In this document: positions 1 through 9,789 of the stretch, in pieces
Position numbering within the stretch: the stretch's first letter is position 1
How the letters are laid out: the number at the start of each line of letters is the position of its first letter
NCBI GenBank assembly: GCA_934636825.1
Contig: CAKUBG010000008.1
Coordinates: 27,393-91,392, forward strand
Origin: an uncultured bacterium
GTDB taxonomy: Bacteria > Vulcanimicrobiota > Xenobia > Xenobiales > Xenobiaceae
DNA length: 64,000 nt
Direction: 5' to 3'
The notes under the pieces: model-generated
The model's input: the letters and a program-made list of their open reading frames with translations, nothing else
Databases searched by the model: none
Told to the model about the DNA's origin: nothing
Made by a program: the position numbers and the translations under genes

Positions 1-1228
1 AGGAAAAAATTCTCACGTAGACGGCCACGCTCCAGGGTTGAGCGGCTACGATTTGCAAGCTTATGTAGCTGCCGGCATCAGCACTGATCACGAGTGTACA
101 AGTTTAGCCGAAGCTAAAGAAAAACTTTCTTTGGGAATGCGCATTATGATTAGGGAGGGCTCTGTAGCTCGCGATTTGGAAGCTTTGGCTCCTCTAGTTG
201 AAGGAAAAGTTTTTGATAGAGTATTGGACCGCTTGCTTTTAGTTACCGATGATAGAGAGCCTGAGGATTTGCAAGCTGCTGGCCATATGGACTACCTTTG
301 CCGTAAAGCTATTCAACGTGGAGTTTATCCGGCCGCTGCTTTTATTATGGCTTCTTGGGGAGTAGCTCAGTGCTTTAATTTACCTAAAGTAGGAGCTCTG
401 GCTCCCGGCTACAGAGCCAATTTGGCTATTTTGGAAACTGCTGACGAAAGTTTTTCTCAAGGATTCAAAGTTCAGCAAGTCTACCGCGATGGTATCTTAT
501 TGGCGGAAAATGGTCGTTGCTTGCAAAATATGCCTTCCGTTCCCTTAGGAGCTATGGCTGACAATTCTATCAATTTAGCTGAAGTTTCTTTAGATAGACT
601 TAAAGTAAAAACTAAAGCTTTGGGAAAACATAAAGTTCACGTCATAGGTGTTACTGCCGGTAGTATAGTTAGCCAACATTTGACTGAAACTATGAAAGCT
701 CAAGTTTATCAACATGATGGGATTACCGAATATGAAATAAAAGCCGATTCTGAGCGTGATCTTTTGAAAGTGGCTGTTTTGGAGCGTCACAAGGCTCTGG
801 GCAATATAGGTTTAGGCTTTGTGCATGGTTTTGGTTTAAAAGGTGGCGCAATTGCTTCTACAGTAGCTCACGATTCTCATAATTTAGTAGTTGTCGGTGA
901 CAATGATGAGGACATGTTGGTTTGTATAGAAGAAATAAAACGTTTGGGTGGCGGCTTAATTGTAGTTAGTGGCGGTCAAGTAAAAGCTTCAGCAGCTTTA
1001 CCAGTATGCGGTTTGGTTTCTGATAAATCTTTGGCTGAAGTTTCAGCTTCTATTGCCAATTTGTATAAAGAAGTCAACAAACTGGGCTCTAAGTTGAAAC
1101 GTCCTTTTATGAGTTTGGCTTTTATGACTTTGCCAGTTATTCCTCAACTTAAATTGAGTGATGTTGGCTTAGTCGATGTGGAATTATTCAAATTTATAGA
1201 TTTAGCGGAAATGGAAGAGGGACTGTAG
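1..1228 (+). CDS. ade: Adenine deaminase, C-terminal part (5' end outside window)
   Basis: Adenine deaminase converts adenine to hypoxanthine and ammonia in purine salvage. The frame is already open at base 2 and enters with VDGHAPGLSGYDLQAYV, so the true start and the N-terminal HxH metal site lie upstream of the window. The TTG at 38 that looks like a start is internal. About 408 codons are present. Family landmarks are STDHE shortly after the entry point, the C-terminal module with VAHDSHN, and LPVIPQLKLSD near the end. These motifs are typical of the AdeC amidohydrolase family. The next gene is convergent, with only 23 bases between the stops. Other nucleobase genes in the window (a permease at 12165 and PreA/PreT at 36623-39100) fit a purine/pyrimidine scavenging lifestyle. 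Confidence 0.93.
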   Translation, partial: GKNSHVDGHAPGLSGYDLQAYVAAGISTDHECTSLAEAKEKLSLGMRIMIREGSVARDLEALAPLVEGKVFDRVLDRLLLVTDDREPEDLQAAGHMDYLCRKAIQRGVYPAAAFIMASWGVAQCFNLPKVGALAPGYRANLAILETADESFSQGFKVQQVYRDGILLAENGRCLQNMPSVPLGAMADNSINLAEVSLDRLKVKTKALGKHKVHVIGVTAGSIVSQHLTETMKAQVYQHDGITEYEIKADSERDLLKVAVLERHKALGNIGLGFVHGFGLKGGAIASTVAHDSHNLVVVGDNDEDMLVCIEEIKRLGGGLIVVSGGQVKASAALPVCGLVSDKSLAEVSASIANLYKEVNKLGSKLKRPFMSLAFMTLPVIPQLKLSDVGLVDVELFKFIDLAEMEEGL

Positions 1229-1251
1229 CTTTCGATAGTGGAGATAGTAAG

Positions 1252-3195
1252 CTAAATAGAGCTTAAATAAGCTATTCCAACAGCTCCGGAACCACAGTGT
1301 ACGCTGATCGCGCAGCCCGTCTCTGTTCTAACAATAGGGACGGGCAAATTTAATTTATTTAGCTCTCGATTAAGCGAAATGATGGTTTGAGACGAGTCTA
1401 AAGTATTTATATTTCCAACTGATTTTAAACTAGGGCTGCAAACTATAAAAATCTTGCGAATTTTATGTTGTTCATTTTCCAGCTTAACTATTTGAACCAT
1501 ATCGCCTAAGGCTTTATTGAGATTTTGAGAACGGGCCAGAGGAGCTATAGAGTTTTCACCACTGTAACTAAATATATGATAAGCTTGTGACAAGCGCTCC
1601 AATTTTTGTTTTGGAGTTCGTAAACGTCCTCCTCTGATAAGATACTGAAGGCTGGGTACGGTAAAGAGTAAATGTATTTTGCCAGTTAACGATTTTATAT
1701 AAGTGTTCACTTCATCTAAATTGGCTTGAGGGTTGGCAGCTATAAAATCGGCAGCTTCAGTTACTAAGCAACCTAATCCGACGCTTATGCTGTTGGAATT
1801 GATAACTTTAATACGCTTTTGTTCCGGATCTATACTGATAGCAGCTTGATAAGCAGCATTGTAAGATCCCGATAAAAAAGCTGAAGGATGTAAAGAAATA
1901 ATCCGGCTCTTGGGATGGGCTCGGTAAATCGAAACAAAATCGTGAGGAGATGGATGAGCGGTGGAAATTTCCACAGGCTCTTTTTGTAGGCTCAACAATT
2001 CTGCTAATTGTTCAGAATTGAGATCGCATCCATCTAAGTAGCTTCGGCCGTTCAAATTGATGCGTAAAGGTACAGAAATTATCTTTAAAGCACGGAGAAG
2101 CTTCGGATCGAGATCGCAAGTCGAATCAGTTACAATCAGGATCCGATCGTCTTGTTCATCAGCTTCGTAAGAAGAAATTGGCGACTCAAAACTTTTTCCC
2201 CACAATATTTCTTTACGACGGGATACGCATTGTTCAGCTAAATCGTCTTTTTTGCTGTCTATTAGGTGGCCATAATGCAGCAAAATCTCACTTATAGTTT
2301 GCGGAGAATCGGTATGGATGTGGATTTTTAGCAATTTTGGAGTTTGAGCGATAACCAAAGAATCGCCCCAGGGAGCCAATTCTGCTTCTATCTTGTCTTT
2401 GATGTTGTTGTGACAATCTGTCAGTAAAAATTCACTACAATATCGATAAGTCGGCACTTGTGTAAGAGAAACCGGACTGGCGATGCTTAATTTTAACTTT
2501 TCAATGAAGGCAATTTCTTCATCATCTCTTTCCCACCAGGAAAGCGAACGTCCTTGAGCTACACGCAACATGCCCACAAAGAAGAAGTAAAGTCCCAAGG
2601 CTCCTGCATCTGCTGCTTGGGCTTGGCGTAAAGCCTCGGGACGCTCGTCGTCCTTAAGATCGAAAAAATATCGACTTTCAGCAAGAATTGTATGTAAAAA
2701 GGATACTAGATCGGACTTTTCGCCCTGCATTGAAAATTTTTCAGCTTGTTCTCCCAATATTCTTATAAAACTTAAAATAGTGCCTTCGGCCGGATTTTGC
2801 AAAGCGCGATAGGCGAAATCGGCACTTTTACGTAAAGCTGCTGCCAAATCGTGAATAGACGCTTCATCTTTTGTGCTTAAACTGCAAGCAAAGCCATGTA
2901 AAATTTGGGAAAAGATTACGCCAGAATTGCCATGAGCTTCCCAAAGGGCGCCGGAAGCTGCTCTTTGGGCTGTTTGTCCTATAGCTTCCGAAGAATGGGT
3001 ATATTTCAGAGCTCGCAAAGCTCCGCGCACTGTAAAAGACATATTGGTACCAGTATCGCCATCAGGAACCGGATAAACGTTCAATCTATTGAGAAAACGC
3101 CTGTGTAAAGTCAGCCAGCGTCCTCCGCCTACAAATATCTTTTTAAAAGTTTTACTGTTTAAGGCTGTGATCAAAACAAGCGACCTGCCTGCCAA
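1252..3195 (-). CDS. DAK2-DegV fusion (fatty acid kinase FakA-FakB-like)
   Basis: Residues about 20-215 form a DAK2 kinase domain with the nucleotide/Mg motif VPDGDTGTN, then GNSGVIFSQ and AADAGALGL. Residues about 235-330 resemble the C-terminal part of FakA. Residues about 350-640 form a DegV/EDD domain with IVTDSTCDL, STAHPSPHDF and HPSAFLSGSYN, the fatty-acid-binding FakB fold. In the known Fak system FakA phosphorylates a fatty acid held by FakB. Here both appear on one chain, so the inferred role is a self-contained exogenous fatty acid kinase feeding phospholipid synthesis. The first possible start is TTG (3195) with no clear ribosome site. A second TTG at 3174 (MITALNSKTF) aligns better with YloV-type proteins and may be the true start. 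No transmembrane segment is visible. Confidence 0.88.
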   Translation of the reverse strand: MAGRSLVLITALNSKTFKKIFVGGGRWLTLHRRFLNRLNVYPVPDGDTGTNMSFTVRGALRALKYTHSSEAIGQTAQRAASGALWEAHGNSGVIFSQILHGFACSLSTKDEASIHDLAAALRKSADFAYRALQNPAEGTILSFIRILGEQAEKFSMQGEKSDLVSFLHTILAESRYFFDLKDDERPEALRQAQAADAGALGLYFFFVGMLRVAQGRSLSWWERDDEEIAFIEKLKLSIASPVSLTQVPTYRYCSEFLLTDCHNNIKDKIEAELAPWGDSLVIAQTPKLLKIHIHTDSPQTISEILLHYGHLIDSKKDDLAEQCVSRRKEILWGKSFESPISSYEADEQDDRILIVTDSTCDLDPKLLRALKIISVPLRINLNGRSYLDGCDLNSEQLAELLSLQKEPVEISTAHPSPHDFVSIYRAHPKSRIISLHPSAFLSGSYNAAYQAAISIDPEQKRIKVINSNSISVGLGCLVTEAADFIAANPQANLDEVNTYIKSLTGKIHLLFTVPSLQYLIRGGRLRTPKQKLERLSQAYHIFSYSGENSIAPLARSQNLNKALGDMVQIVKLENEQHKIRKIFIVCSPSLKSVGNINTLDSSQTIISLNRELNKLNLPVPIVRTETGCAISVHCGSGAVGIAYLSSI

Positions 3196-3340
3196 TTAGC
3201 TGAAAGTTAGGCTACATTTTCCTAAATTGCCTCCTTTCCTGCGCAAAACATGGCTTTTTGCTGTAACTCTAAATTTCAAAAACTCTAAAAATGCCGAAAT
3301 AAGAAGGATAAAGCCTGATCTGACTCGATATGAAGCGATC

Positions 3341-3994
3341 ATGAACTTAGGATTTTTGAATGATGTTTCCGCTGTAGGATTGGGCACTTTGGTGCTCTTG
3401 CTGATTTGTTCAATAACGGTTGTCACTGTAGTTATAGAACGACTTTATATATACAAACAGAGTGTAGTAAATTCTGCTTGGCTGCACCATTTTGTTTGTA
3501 AAACCTTGCGTTCCGGTGGAGTAAAAGAAGCGTACACTTTTGTTAAGGGCATAGGTGGCATGCTGCCCAGAGTTTTTGAGGCCGGCTTGGCCAGAGCTGA
3601 TATGAGCCAAGAAATGGGTGATGCAGCTATGGAAACTGTAATTGCCAGAGAAAGGCTTAAGTTGGAAGAGCGCCTACCTATTATTAGTACCATTGCGGTA
3701 ATTGCTCCATTTATTGGACTTTTCGGCACCGTGGTCGGTATTATGCACACTTTCGATTCTGTGGCTGCTAAAGGACAAGCCGGCGTAGCCGTGGTAGCTG
3801 CCGGTGTAGCTGAGGCTTTGGTTGCTACAGCTACAGGATTGTTTGTCGCTATTACCGCTGTTGTGTTCTTTAACTACTTCCGAGCCAGAGTAAGCAATAT
3901 CGTGGCTGATATGAATGGTGCGGCCGTTCGTCTCTCTGAAATGCTTGAGTTGGTGCGTCAAGGCAAAGAATTTCCCGAAGATTTGCTTGATTAG
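3341..3994 (+). CDS. exbB: ExbB/TolQ/MotA-family proton channel
   Basis: ExbB-type inner-membrane protein that with ExbD forms a proton-motive-force-driven complex energising TonB- or Tol-type envelope work. Three hydrophobic segments fit the family: near residues 13-37 (LGTLVLLLICS), 110-137 (ISTIAVIAPFIGLFGTVVG) and 158-188 (AEALVATATGLFVAI). The second and third are the conserved pore helices. The ATG at 3341 gives 217 residues, the usual size. The open frame extends back to 3227 but that extension (MPPFLRK...) is not family-like. It is followed after 10 bases by exbD, then immediately by a second exbD, so the three are one operon. No TonB gene lies next to it. Confidence 0.9.
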   Translation: MNLGFLNDVSAVGLGTLVLLLICSITVVTVVIERLYIYKQSVVNSAWLHHFVCKTLRSGGVKEAYTFVKGIGGMLPRVFEAGLARADMSQEMGDAAMETVIARERLKLEERLPIISTIAVIAPFIGLFGTVVGIMHTFDSVAAKGQAGVAVVAAGVAEALVATATGLFVAITAVVFFNYFRARVSNIVADMNGAAVRLSEMLELVRQGKEFPEDLLD

Positions 3995-4004
3995 ATAGGC
4001 TGAT

Positions 4005-4478
4005 ATGATTGGAAGACGGAAAAACAGAGGAGAACAGGGGAGTGGATTTAGCGATATAAACGTCACTCCCTTGACAGATGTATTATTAGTATTGTTGATT
4101 ATTTTTTTAATCACCGGTACTTCTATAACTGCTCCTTCACATGATATTAAGCTTCCAGAAGTTCTTACCAAAGAAAAAGCGGAAAATATCAGCATCGTTG
4201 TCGATATAACAGCCGATGGCTCTACCTATATAGGCAACGTAAAGTGTCATAAAAAAGAGCTTCGCCCTATGCTAAAAAAGTTAGGCGAGGAAAAACATAC
4301 CAACAGAGTTATTATTAACGGTGATAAGAAGGCCGATTATTTGCATATTATTACGGCTATGAATGAAGCTAGGCAAGCCGGTTTAACCGATATTGCCTTA
4401 GCTACTCAGTATGAAAACAAAAACAAATCAGGCGCTCCGAAAATAAAAACTGTAACCGTAACGGAGGCTAAGAAATAA
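4005..4478 (+). CDS. exbD: ExbD/TolR biopolymer transport protein 1
   Basis: ExbD family protein: a short cytoplasmic N-terminus, one transmembrane helix and a periplasmic domain. The hallmark is DINVTPLTDVLLVLLIIFL at about residues 14-32, which includes the proton-carrying Asp of the ExbD/TolR helix (TPLTDV). The periplasmic part is about 120 residues and ends in a basic tail. The gene starts 10 bases after exbB and its stop abuts the GTG of a second exbD. The product should assemble with the ExbB upstream. Substrate system (TonB-dependent receptor or Tol) cannot be read from this window. Confidence 0.9.
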   Translation: MIGRRKNRGEQGSGFSDINVTPLTDVLLVLLIIFLITGTSITAPSHDIKLPEVLTKEKAENISIVVDITADGSTYIGNVKCHKKELRPMLKKLGEEKHTNRVIINGDKKADYLHIITAMNEARQAGLTDIALATQYENKNKSGAPKIKTVTVTEAKK

Positions 4479-4907
4479 GTGGCTAAAAAATGCAGATTTC
4501 AGCTCTTCGAAAACGAGCAATCCGGAGTAATGGGAGATATAAATATTACTCCTTTAACTGATGTTCTTTTGGTTTTGCTAATTATTTTCTTGGTAACGGC
4601 TACTGCCGCCACTCAGACCGCTTTTAATATGAATTTGCCTTTAGGTTCGGCCCAAGCCAATCTTAAAGTCGTTAACGATACAGTAGTAATGAGTATCGAT
4701 GAAAAAAGCAACATCTATGTACAGGAAGAGACAAAGCCTGTGCTCCATACTTCGTTAGTTTCGCGCTTGAAATTGTATCAAACCAAAAAAGGTACCGACA
4801 AAGCTGCCGTAAGAGCCGCAAGTAAAACTCCCTATGGAACGGTAGTTATGGCTATTGACGCCGCCAAACAAGCAGGTTTGGAAAAAGTAGTATTGGTGGC
4901 GGAGTAG
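4479..4907 (+). CDS. exbD: ExbD/TolR biopolymer transport protein 2
   Basis: Second ExbD paralogue, 142 residues, starting with GTG directly after the TAA of the first and preceded by CGGAGG about 12 bases upstream. It carries the same membrane signature, DINITPLTDVLLVLLIIFL, with the conserved Asp, but a different periplasmic domain. Tandem non-identical ExbD genes behind one ExbB are common in diderm bacteria and may form hetero-oligomers. A 41-base gap separates its stop from the convergent rsmA. Confidence 0.9.
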   Translation: MAKKCRFQLFENEQSGVMGDINITPLTDVLLVLLIIFLVTATAATQTAFNMNLPLGSAQANLKVVNDTVVMSIDEKSNIYVQEETKPVLHTSLVSRLKLYQTKKGTDKAAVRAASKTPYGTVVMAIDAAKQAGLEKVVLVAE

Positions 4908-4948
4908 ATTTTTTACTACGGCAGCTTCAGTTAGCTAGTCGCTTAATA

Positions 4949-5782
4949 TTATTTAACGATAGTACTTTGCAAAGCTAAAGCTAAATCGGAAAATTGTTGT
5001 AAAGTGAGTTCTTCCGGTCTTTCATTACCTTGCAAATTGGCTTTGGCAAAGGCTTGCTCTAAATCGGCTTTCATGGAAGCGGCTATGCCCTTTAGCGATT
5101 TGCGCAAAGTTTTGCGTCTTACGTTAAAAGAAGTTCTGGTTAAAGTTAAAAAGAGTTTTACCGGAGCTTGTACGGGTGGAGTTTGATAAATATTTAAAGC
5201 CATCACGCTGGAATCTACTTGCGGTGGCGGATTGAAAGAGCCGGGTTTCACATTAAATAAAGTTTTGGCTTGGGCATAATAACCGACAAAATAGCTTAAA
5301 GCGCTGCTATCGCGGCAAGCTAAACTTTGTATGCGATCGGCTACTTCCTTTTGAATCATAATGACCATACGGTCTATATAGGGGCTGCCATCTATGAGCA
5401 ATTTTTCTATAATCGGAGTCGTAATATAGTAAGGCAGATTAGCTACTACTTTCCATTTTTTTGGAGTAGCGTCGTTAGATGAATTATCTATTTTTAAAGC
5501 TTCAGCCAGATTAAGCTTTAAAAAATCTTGACGAACTACTTGTAAATTAGGCAAAACCGGCAATTTGGCAGCTAGCTCTTCGTCTACTTCTATAGCTTTA
5601 ACTAAACGGACTTTTTTGACCATTTCTAAAGTAATGGCTCCGCGACCTGGACCTATTTCTAAGACATTGTCGTCTTCATGAAGGTTGGCTGCTTCTATAA
5701 TTTTGGCAATAATATTGCGATCGGCCAGAAAGTGTTGACCGAGAGGACGTCTGGACATTAGTTTATTACTATCCTTGTTCAA
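4949..5782 (-). CDS. rsmA: 16S rRNA dimethyladenosine transferase RsmA/KsgA
   Basis: Dimethylates two adjacent adenines in the 3' hairpin of 16S rRNA with S-adenosylmethionine during 30S maturation. The 277-residue length is normal. The start MNKDSNKLMSRRPLGQHFLAD contains the family N-terminal signature LGQHFL. The SAM-binding motif VLEIGPGRGAIT follows at about residues 40-51, and the catalytic NLPYYITTPI motif at about 114-123. The C-terminal helical domain includes SFNVRRKTLRKSL. It is convergent with the exb operon and divergent from the LCP gene at 5971, with a 188-base upstream gap. Confidence 0.95.
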   Translation of the reverse strand: MNKDSNKLMSRRPLGQHFLADRNIIAKIIEAANLHEDDNVLEIGPGRGAITLEMVKKVRLVKAIEVDEELAAKLPVLPNLQVVRQDFLKLNLAEALKIDNSSNDATPKKWKVVANLPYYITTPIIEKLLIDGSPYIDRMVIMIQKEVADRIQSLACRDSSALSYFVGYYAQAKTLFNVKPGSFNPPPQVDSSVMALNIYQTPPVQAPVKLFLTLTRTSFNVRRKTLRKSLKGIAASMKADLEQAFAKANLQGNERPEELTLQQFSDLALALQSTIVK

Positions 5783-5970
5783 CTTAATAAGACTACTGGC
5801 TATATTGCCTTAAATTTTTACTTTAGGCAAGAGTTTTTACCCTATCTATAGAACGATCGGGCTGATTTTGGGGGATCGGCCCGCAGCCTTTGATGTTCCG
5901 TGCTCTTTCCGCCAAGCTATTTGAAAAAAGTTTGGATAGAATTGCCTAATTTAGGACTGATCAGTTTACT

Positions 5971-7854
5971 ATGAGTGACTTCAACAAGAATCAGAACGCT
6001 GAACCTTCTGCACAAGAAAAGCAAACACGTTTCCCCGGAGCTTATCGTCAAGCGGAAAACGAAACTACTTCTGATCAAGAGCCTTTACAGGAAACAAAGG
6101 TGAATGAGGATGGATTGTCTGCTGATACAGAAGAAAAAGATTGTGATAATGGCGAGATGAACAAAAAAAAATCTTGGTTCAAACGTATGCCTAAATACTG
6201 CCGCTTGATAATATTTTCCACTGTAGCGGTTTTGGTTGGGGTCTTATTTTTAATAGTGGCATTGTTCTATATAAATACGGTGCAAGGCAGTGAAGAGGGA
6301 TCGGCCGGATTTATTTCCGAAGCGCTCAATACTATAAGCGGTCACTCCGGAGAACGCGCTTTCAAAGGCAGCGAGCGCATGAATGTTTTGTGTTTGGGAA
6401 TAGACTATAACCGAGATTCACGTGGTATTGCCTATACTAAAGGGGCCCGCTCCGATACGATGTTTGTAGTCAGTATCGATGCCAAAGGTCAGACTCTCAA
6501 TGTGGTGTCTATTCCTCGCGATTGCTATGTCTATTTAGGTGATGACTACGGATATGACAAAATTAACGCCGCTTATATGTACGGCGGCATAAAGCTGACC
6601 CGCAAAGTCGTTTCCGAATTTTTAGGCGTACCTATTCATCATTATGTAATTATTAAAGTGAGTGGTGCTTCTCAATTGGTCGATGCTCTGGGTGGTTTAG
6701 TTGTCGATGTTGAAAAAAATATGGACTATGACGATAATTGGGGCAATTTGCACATCCATTTAAAAGCTGGCGAGCAATTATTGCGCGGTGACCAAGCTGT
6801 CGGTTATGCGCGTTTTCGCATGGATGCTGAAAGTGATCGTGGTCGCATTCGTCGTCAACAGCAAGTGATGATGTCTGTCATTAAACGCTTAAAAGATCCT
6901 ATGGTCGTTTTGCGTTTGCAATCTATTGTCAAGGCTGTTAAAGATAATATTGAAACCGACTTTAGCTTAATGGATATGCTCGATCTCACTTATCTTTATA
7001 AAGATTTTGATCGCAAGCGTATGAAGACTGGCGTTATAGTCGGAGACGATACTGATATTAACGGTATGAGTTGTATTATTCCTTACGCTCCCATGAATGA
7101 GAAAACCGTTTTAGAGCTTCTTAAAGACCCTTCTTCCTTACAGCGTGAAGATGTTCGCCTTGAAGTTCTTAATGGTAGTAGTGAGGAAGGCTTAGAGGGA
7201 CGCATTGCAGAGTACCTTTCCAAAGAAGGGTTTCGCGTTGTCAATGTGGGCAAGGCCAAAGAGCGTTGCGAAGTTACTACTATTGTCGATCATTTAAATA
7301 GCGCAGCTATGCGCAATTGCCTAGAGTCTTTATTATTGGGATGTTACTATGAAGTAGAGCAATTACCTTACGATAAACGTAAAGCTGATGTAACTATTTT
7401 AGTTGGTGAAGATAGAGTTAATTGCGGTAGCTACGATTCTGGCAGCTCTTATAAGAGTCCCAAAAGTGATAATCGCTACTATTATCAAGAATACTCTTCC
7501 AGTCAAGCCGAAGAACCGGCTTACTCTTCTTCCGACAGTAGCAGTGAAAATTACTCTAGCTCTAGTTCTAACTATGGCAGCGCTTATGATGATGGAGGTT
7601 ATCCACAAGTAAATAGCGACGGCAGTGTCAGTAGCTCCAATCTAGAATTTGGCACTACTCAAGAAGAACAAGCGCACTCTGAAGAGTCGACTCCTGCTGC
7701 TCCTGAGAATTATGCTGCTCCGGAACCACCGGCTGAAACTAGTGAAAGTAGCATCGTAGAGCAAGCTCCTTTGCCACCGGCAGAGGATTACAGTGCCCCT
7801 TTACCTGAAGAAGTAGAAGTTCCCTCCGCCTCTTCCGGTTCTGAAGGCTATTAA
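5971..7854 (+). CDS. LytR-CpsA-Psr (LCP) family protein with LytR_C domain
   Basis: LCP enzymes attach glycopolymers to peptidoglycan at the outer face of the cytoplasmic membrane. Order: a charged cytoplasmic N-terminus (about 1-75), one transmembrane helix (about 78-106, LIIFSTVAVLVGVLFLIVAL), the LCP domain (about 130-330) and a LytR_C domain (about 390-475, LEVLNGSS...). LCP landmarks are RSDTMFVVSID, VVSIPRDCYV and YARFRMDAESDRGRIRRQQQ, whose Arg/Asp residues bind the polyprenyl-phosphate substrate in the family. The last about 150 residues are a Ser/Pro/Glu/Tyr-rich disordered tail. That makes the protein longer than usual (627 residues). The gene stands alone with a strong terminator behind it. 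Confidence 0.9.
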   Translation: MSDFNKNQNAEPSAQEKQTRFPGAYRQAENETTSDQEPLQETKVNEDGLSADTEEKDCDNGEMNKKKSWFKRMPKYCRLIIFSTVAVLVGVLFLIVALFYINTVQGSEEGSAGFISEALNTISGHSGERAFKGSERMNVLCLGIDYNRDSRGIAYTKGARSDTMFVVSIDAKGQTLNVVSIPRDCYVYLGDDYGYDKINAAYMYGGIKLTRKVVSEFLGVPIHHYVIIKVSGASQLVDALGGLVVDVEKNMDYDDNWGNLHIHLKAGEQLLRGDQAVGYARFRMDAESDRGRIRRQQQVMMSVIKRLKDPMVVLRLQSIVKAVKDNIETDFSLMDMLDLTYLYKDFDRKRMKTGVIVGDDTDINGMSCIIPYAPMNEKTVLELLKDPSSLQREDVRLEVLNGSSEEGLEGRIAEYLSKEGFRVVNVGKAKERCEVTTIVDHLNSAAMRNCLESLLLGCYYEVEQLPYDKRKADVTILVGEDRVNCGSYDSGSSYKSPKSDNRYYYQEYSSSQAEEPAYSSSDSSSENYSSSSSNYGSAYDDGGYPQVNSDGSVSSSNLEFGTTQEEQAHSEESTPAAPENYAAPEPPAETSESSIVEQAPLPPAEDYSAPLPEEVEVPSASSGSEGY

Positions 7855-7876
7855 AAAATAGCTAGTTTTATAAACA

Positions 7877-7916
7877 AAATGGCTTCCGCAAACTTAATTG
7901 CGGAAGCCATTTTTTG
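7877..7916. terminator. Bidirectional intrinsic terminator
   Basis: Stem of about 16 pairs (AAAATGGCTTCCGCAA / TTGCGGAAGCCATTTT) with a short loop and T-runs on both strands. It sits between the stop of the LCP gene and the stop of the convergent aminopeptidase gene, so it can serve both. Confidence 0.9.
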
Positions 7917-7957
7917 TAACTATAGAAAACTAAGACTTACTTAATATAACCTATAAC

Positions 7958-9460
7958 TTACTTTTTGAAATATTCATCCCAGTGCCAAGCCAACTCGGTG
8001 AGGGTTCTTACACCTACGCCGGTAGGGCCGGCCGGATAATACTTCCAAGCTTTGCTGCGCCAGGCTGGGCCGGCTATGTCTAAGTGGGCCCAAGAGGCTG
8101 TTTCAGGCACAAATTCTTTCAAAAAGAGGCCGGCGGTAATGGCTCCGGCAGTAGGGCCTCCTACGTTGTTCAAATCGGCAAAAGGTGTGTCGAGCATTTC
8201 CTTGTATTCCAAAGGAAGAGGCAATTTCCAATAAGATTCGCCCTGAACTCCGCCGGCGAAAGTAATGGCGTTAACCAAAGAACGATTATTGCCCATAATA
8301 CCGGTAAAAGATTCACCTAAGGCGCGCACACAAGCTCCGGTAAGAGTGCAAATATCAATAACGTGAGTAGCGCCGAGTTCTCCGGCTAAAATAAGACCAT
8401 CAGCCAGAACTAAGCGGCCCTCAGCGTCAGTATTTTCCACATGTACGGACTTGCCGTTTTTGTACATGACGATGTCGCCGGGGCGCTGAGCTTTGGCATC
8501 GGGCATGTTTTCGGCACTGCAAATAATCGCCGTAACTTTGATATTGGGACGAAGAGTACCTAAAGCTCTCATAGTAGCCAAAACGGCAGCTGCACCGGCC
8601 ATATCGCCTTTCATTTCGTGCATTCTGGAAGCGGGCTTAATGCTGATACCGCCGGAGTCAAAGGTGAGGCCTTTGCCAACCATGGCAAAGTGAGGAATAG
8701 ACTCATCACTTTCTCCCTCTTTATCTTTGTGAGGGTTATAAGTGATAGCAAACATGCAAGGAGGGTACTGAGAGCCGCTGCCAACTTTAAGATGTCCGTT
8801 GAAGCCTTCTTCTTTCAAGCGTGGTTCGTCATACTCAATAAAATCGTAACCAAACTCTTCGGCTAACTCTTTGCCCATGGCGCAGAGTGTCTGGGGATTG
8901 ATTACATCGCCGGGTTCGCAGCAGAGATTTCTGGCCATATTGACGCAATTAGCTAAAACCAGACCTTCAGCCAAAGCACGTTCGGCTGGCTGATATTCGC
9001 TGACCGCAAAAGAAATGGTCATCTTTTCGGAGATGTCTTTTTTGTCTTTTTTGTATCTGTCGAAGGACCACAAAGCCATGCCTGCAGCTTCGGTAGCTTT
9101 ACCTACATACTGGAGGCCCATAGGGCTATTTAAGGCAAAGAGCACGTTGTAGCGCTTTGTTTTAGAGGCGTACTTAATAGCGTCGGCTACGCAAATTTTG
9201 ACAATTTCCGCAGTACTGAAACCTTTATAATCTCCGGTGTAATAAGCGAGAATGGCGCCGATATTTTCGCTCTGGCTAGGTTCGAAGAATAAGTAAGAAC
9301 CGCTGCGGTTATTGCTATCATATTCAGCTTGCAAGGCCTCTGCCTGAGCTTTTATTTTTTCATCCTCAATATCAAAAAACTTTTCGTTTTTATCTAAAAT
9401 GAGTACCAGCAAATCTGCTTTCCACTCGTTAAAGGGAGTGGCTATCGGTTTTATAAACAT
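7958..9460 (-). CDS. pepA: Leucyl aminopeptidase (M17 family)
   Basis: Cytosolic two-metal aminopeptidase removing N-terminal residues from peptides. Signature stretches are GKGLTFDSGGISIKP (Lys and Asp metal ligands), MKGDMAGAAAV (Asp ligand) and NTDAEGRLVLAD (the M17 signature with Asp, Glu and catalytic Arg). The N-terminal domain is less conserved, as usual. The ATG at 9460 was chosen because it has GGAGG five bases upstream and gives a typical 500 residues. A longer frame to 9511 adds 17 unlikely residues. It is monocistronic and ends at the shared terminator at 7877-7916. Confidence 0.95.
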   Translation of the reverse strand: MFIKPIATPFNEWKADLLVLILDKNEKFFDIEDEKIKAQAEALQAEYDSNNRSGSYLFFEPSQSENIGAILAYYTGDYKGFSTAEIVKICVADAIKYASKTKRYNVLFALNSPMGLQYVGKATEAAGMALWSFDRYKKDKKDISEKMTISFAVSEYQPAERALAEGLVLANCVNMARNLCCEPGDVINPQTLCAMGKELAEEFGYDFIEYDEPRLKEEGFNGHLKVGSGSQYPPCMFAITYNPHKDKEGESDESIPHFAMVGKGLTFDSGGISIKPASRMHEMKGDMAGAAAVLATMRALGTLRPNIKVTAIICSAENMPDAKAQRPGDIVMYKNGKSVHVENTDAEGRLVLADGLILAGELGATHVIDICTLTGACVRALGESFTGIMGNNRSLVNAITFAGGVQGESYWKLPLPLEYKEMLDTPFADLNNVGGPTAGAITAGLFLKEFVPETASWAHLDIAGPAWRSKAWKYYPAGPTGVGVRTLTELAWHWDEYFKK

Positions 9461-9789
9461 GGTGCCTCCGACTGGATTAAATGTTTGGCACAATTTGTAA
9501 AGAGCCAACATAATTTAGAAGGCGCGTTGTCACTATCATTACTAGCGACCGCGCTCCGCAGCTTTTGGGAAATCAATCAACGATTCCTGCCGTAGAGCTA
9601 TTCACCGGCTCAATCTCATTTAGTAAACTTTTAGAAGCGAAAATCGCTTGGTAAAGGGAAGAAACTATTGGTGCGGAAATAATCCCTCGGTGAGTTTGTT
9701 AGCCTATAGTCTGGTAAGCATAGGATTCGTCGAGAATATGCTTGCTTGATATTTTAGGCTACTTTGTGAAGGAGAATATAAACAACGTT

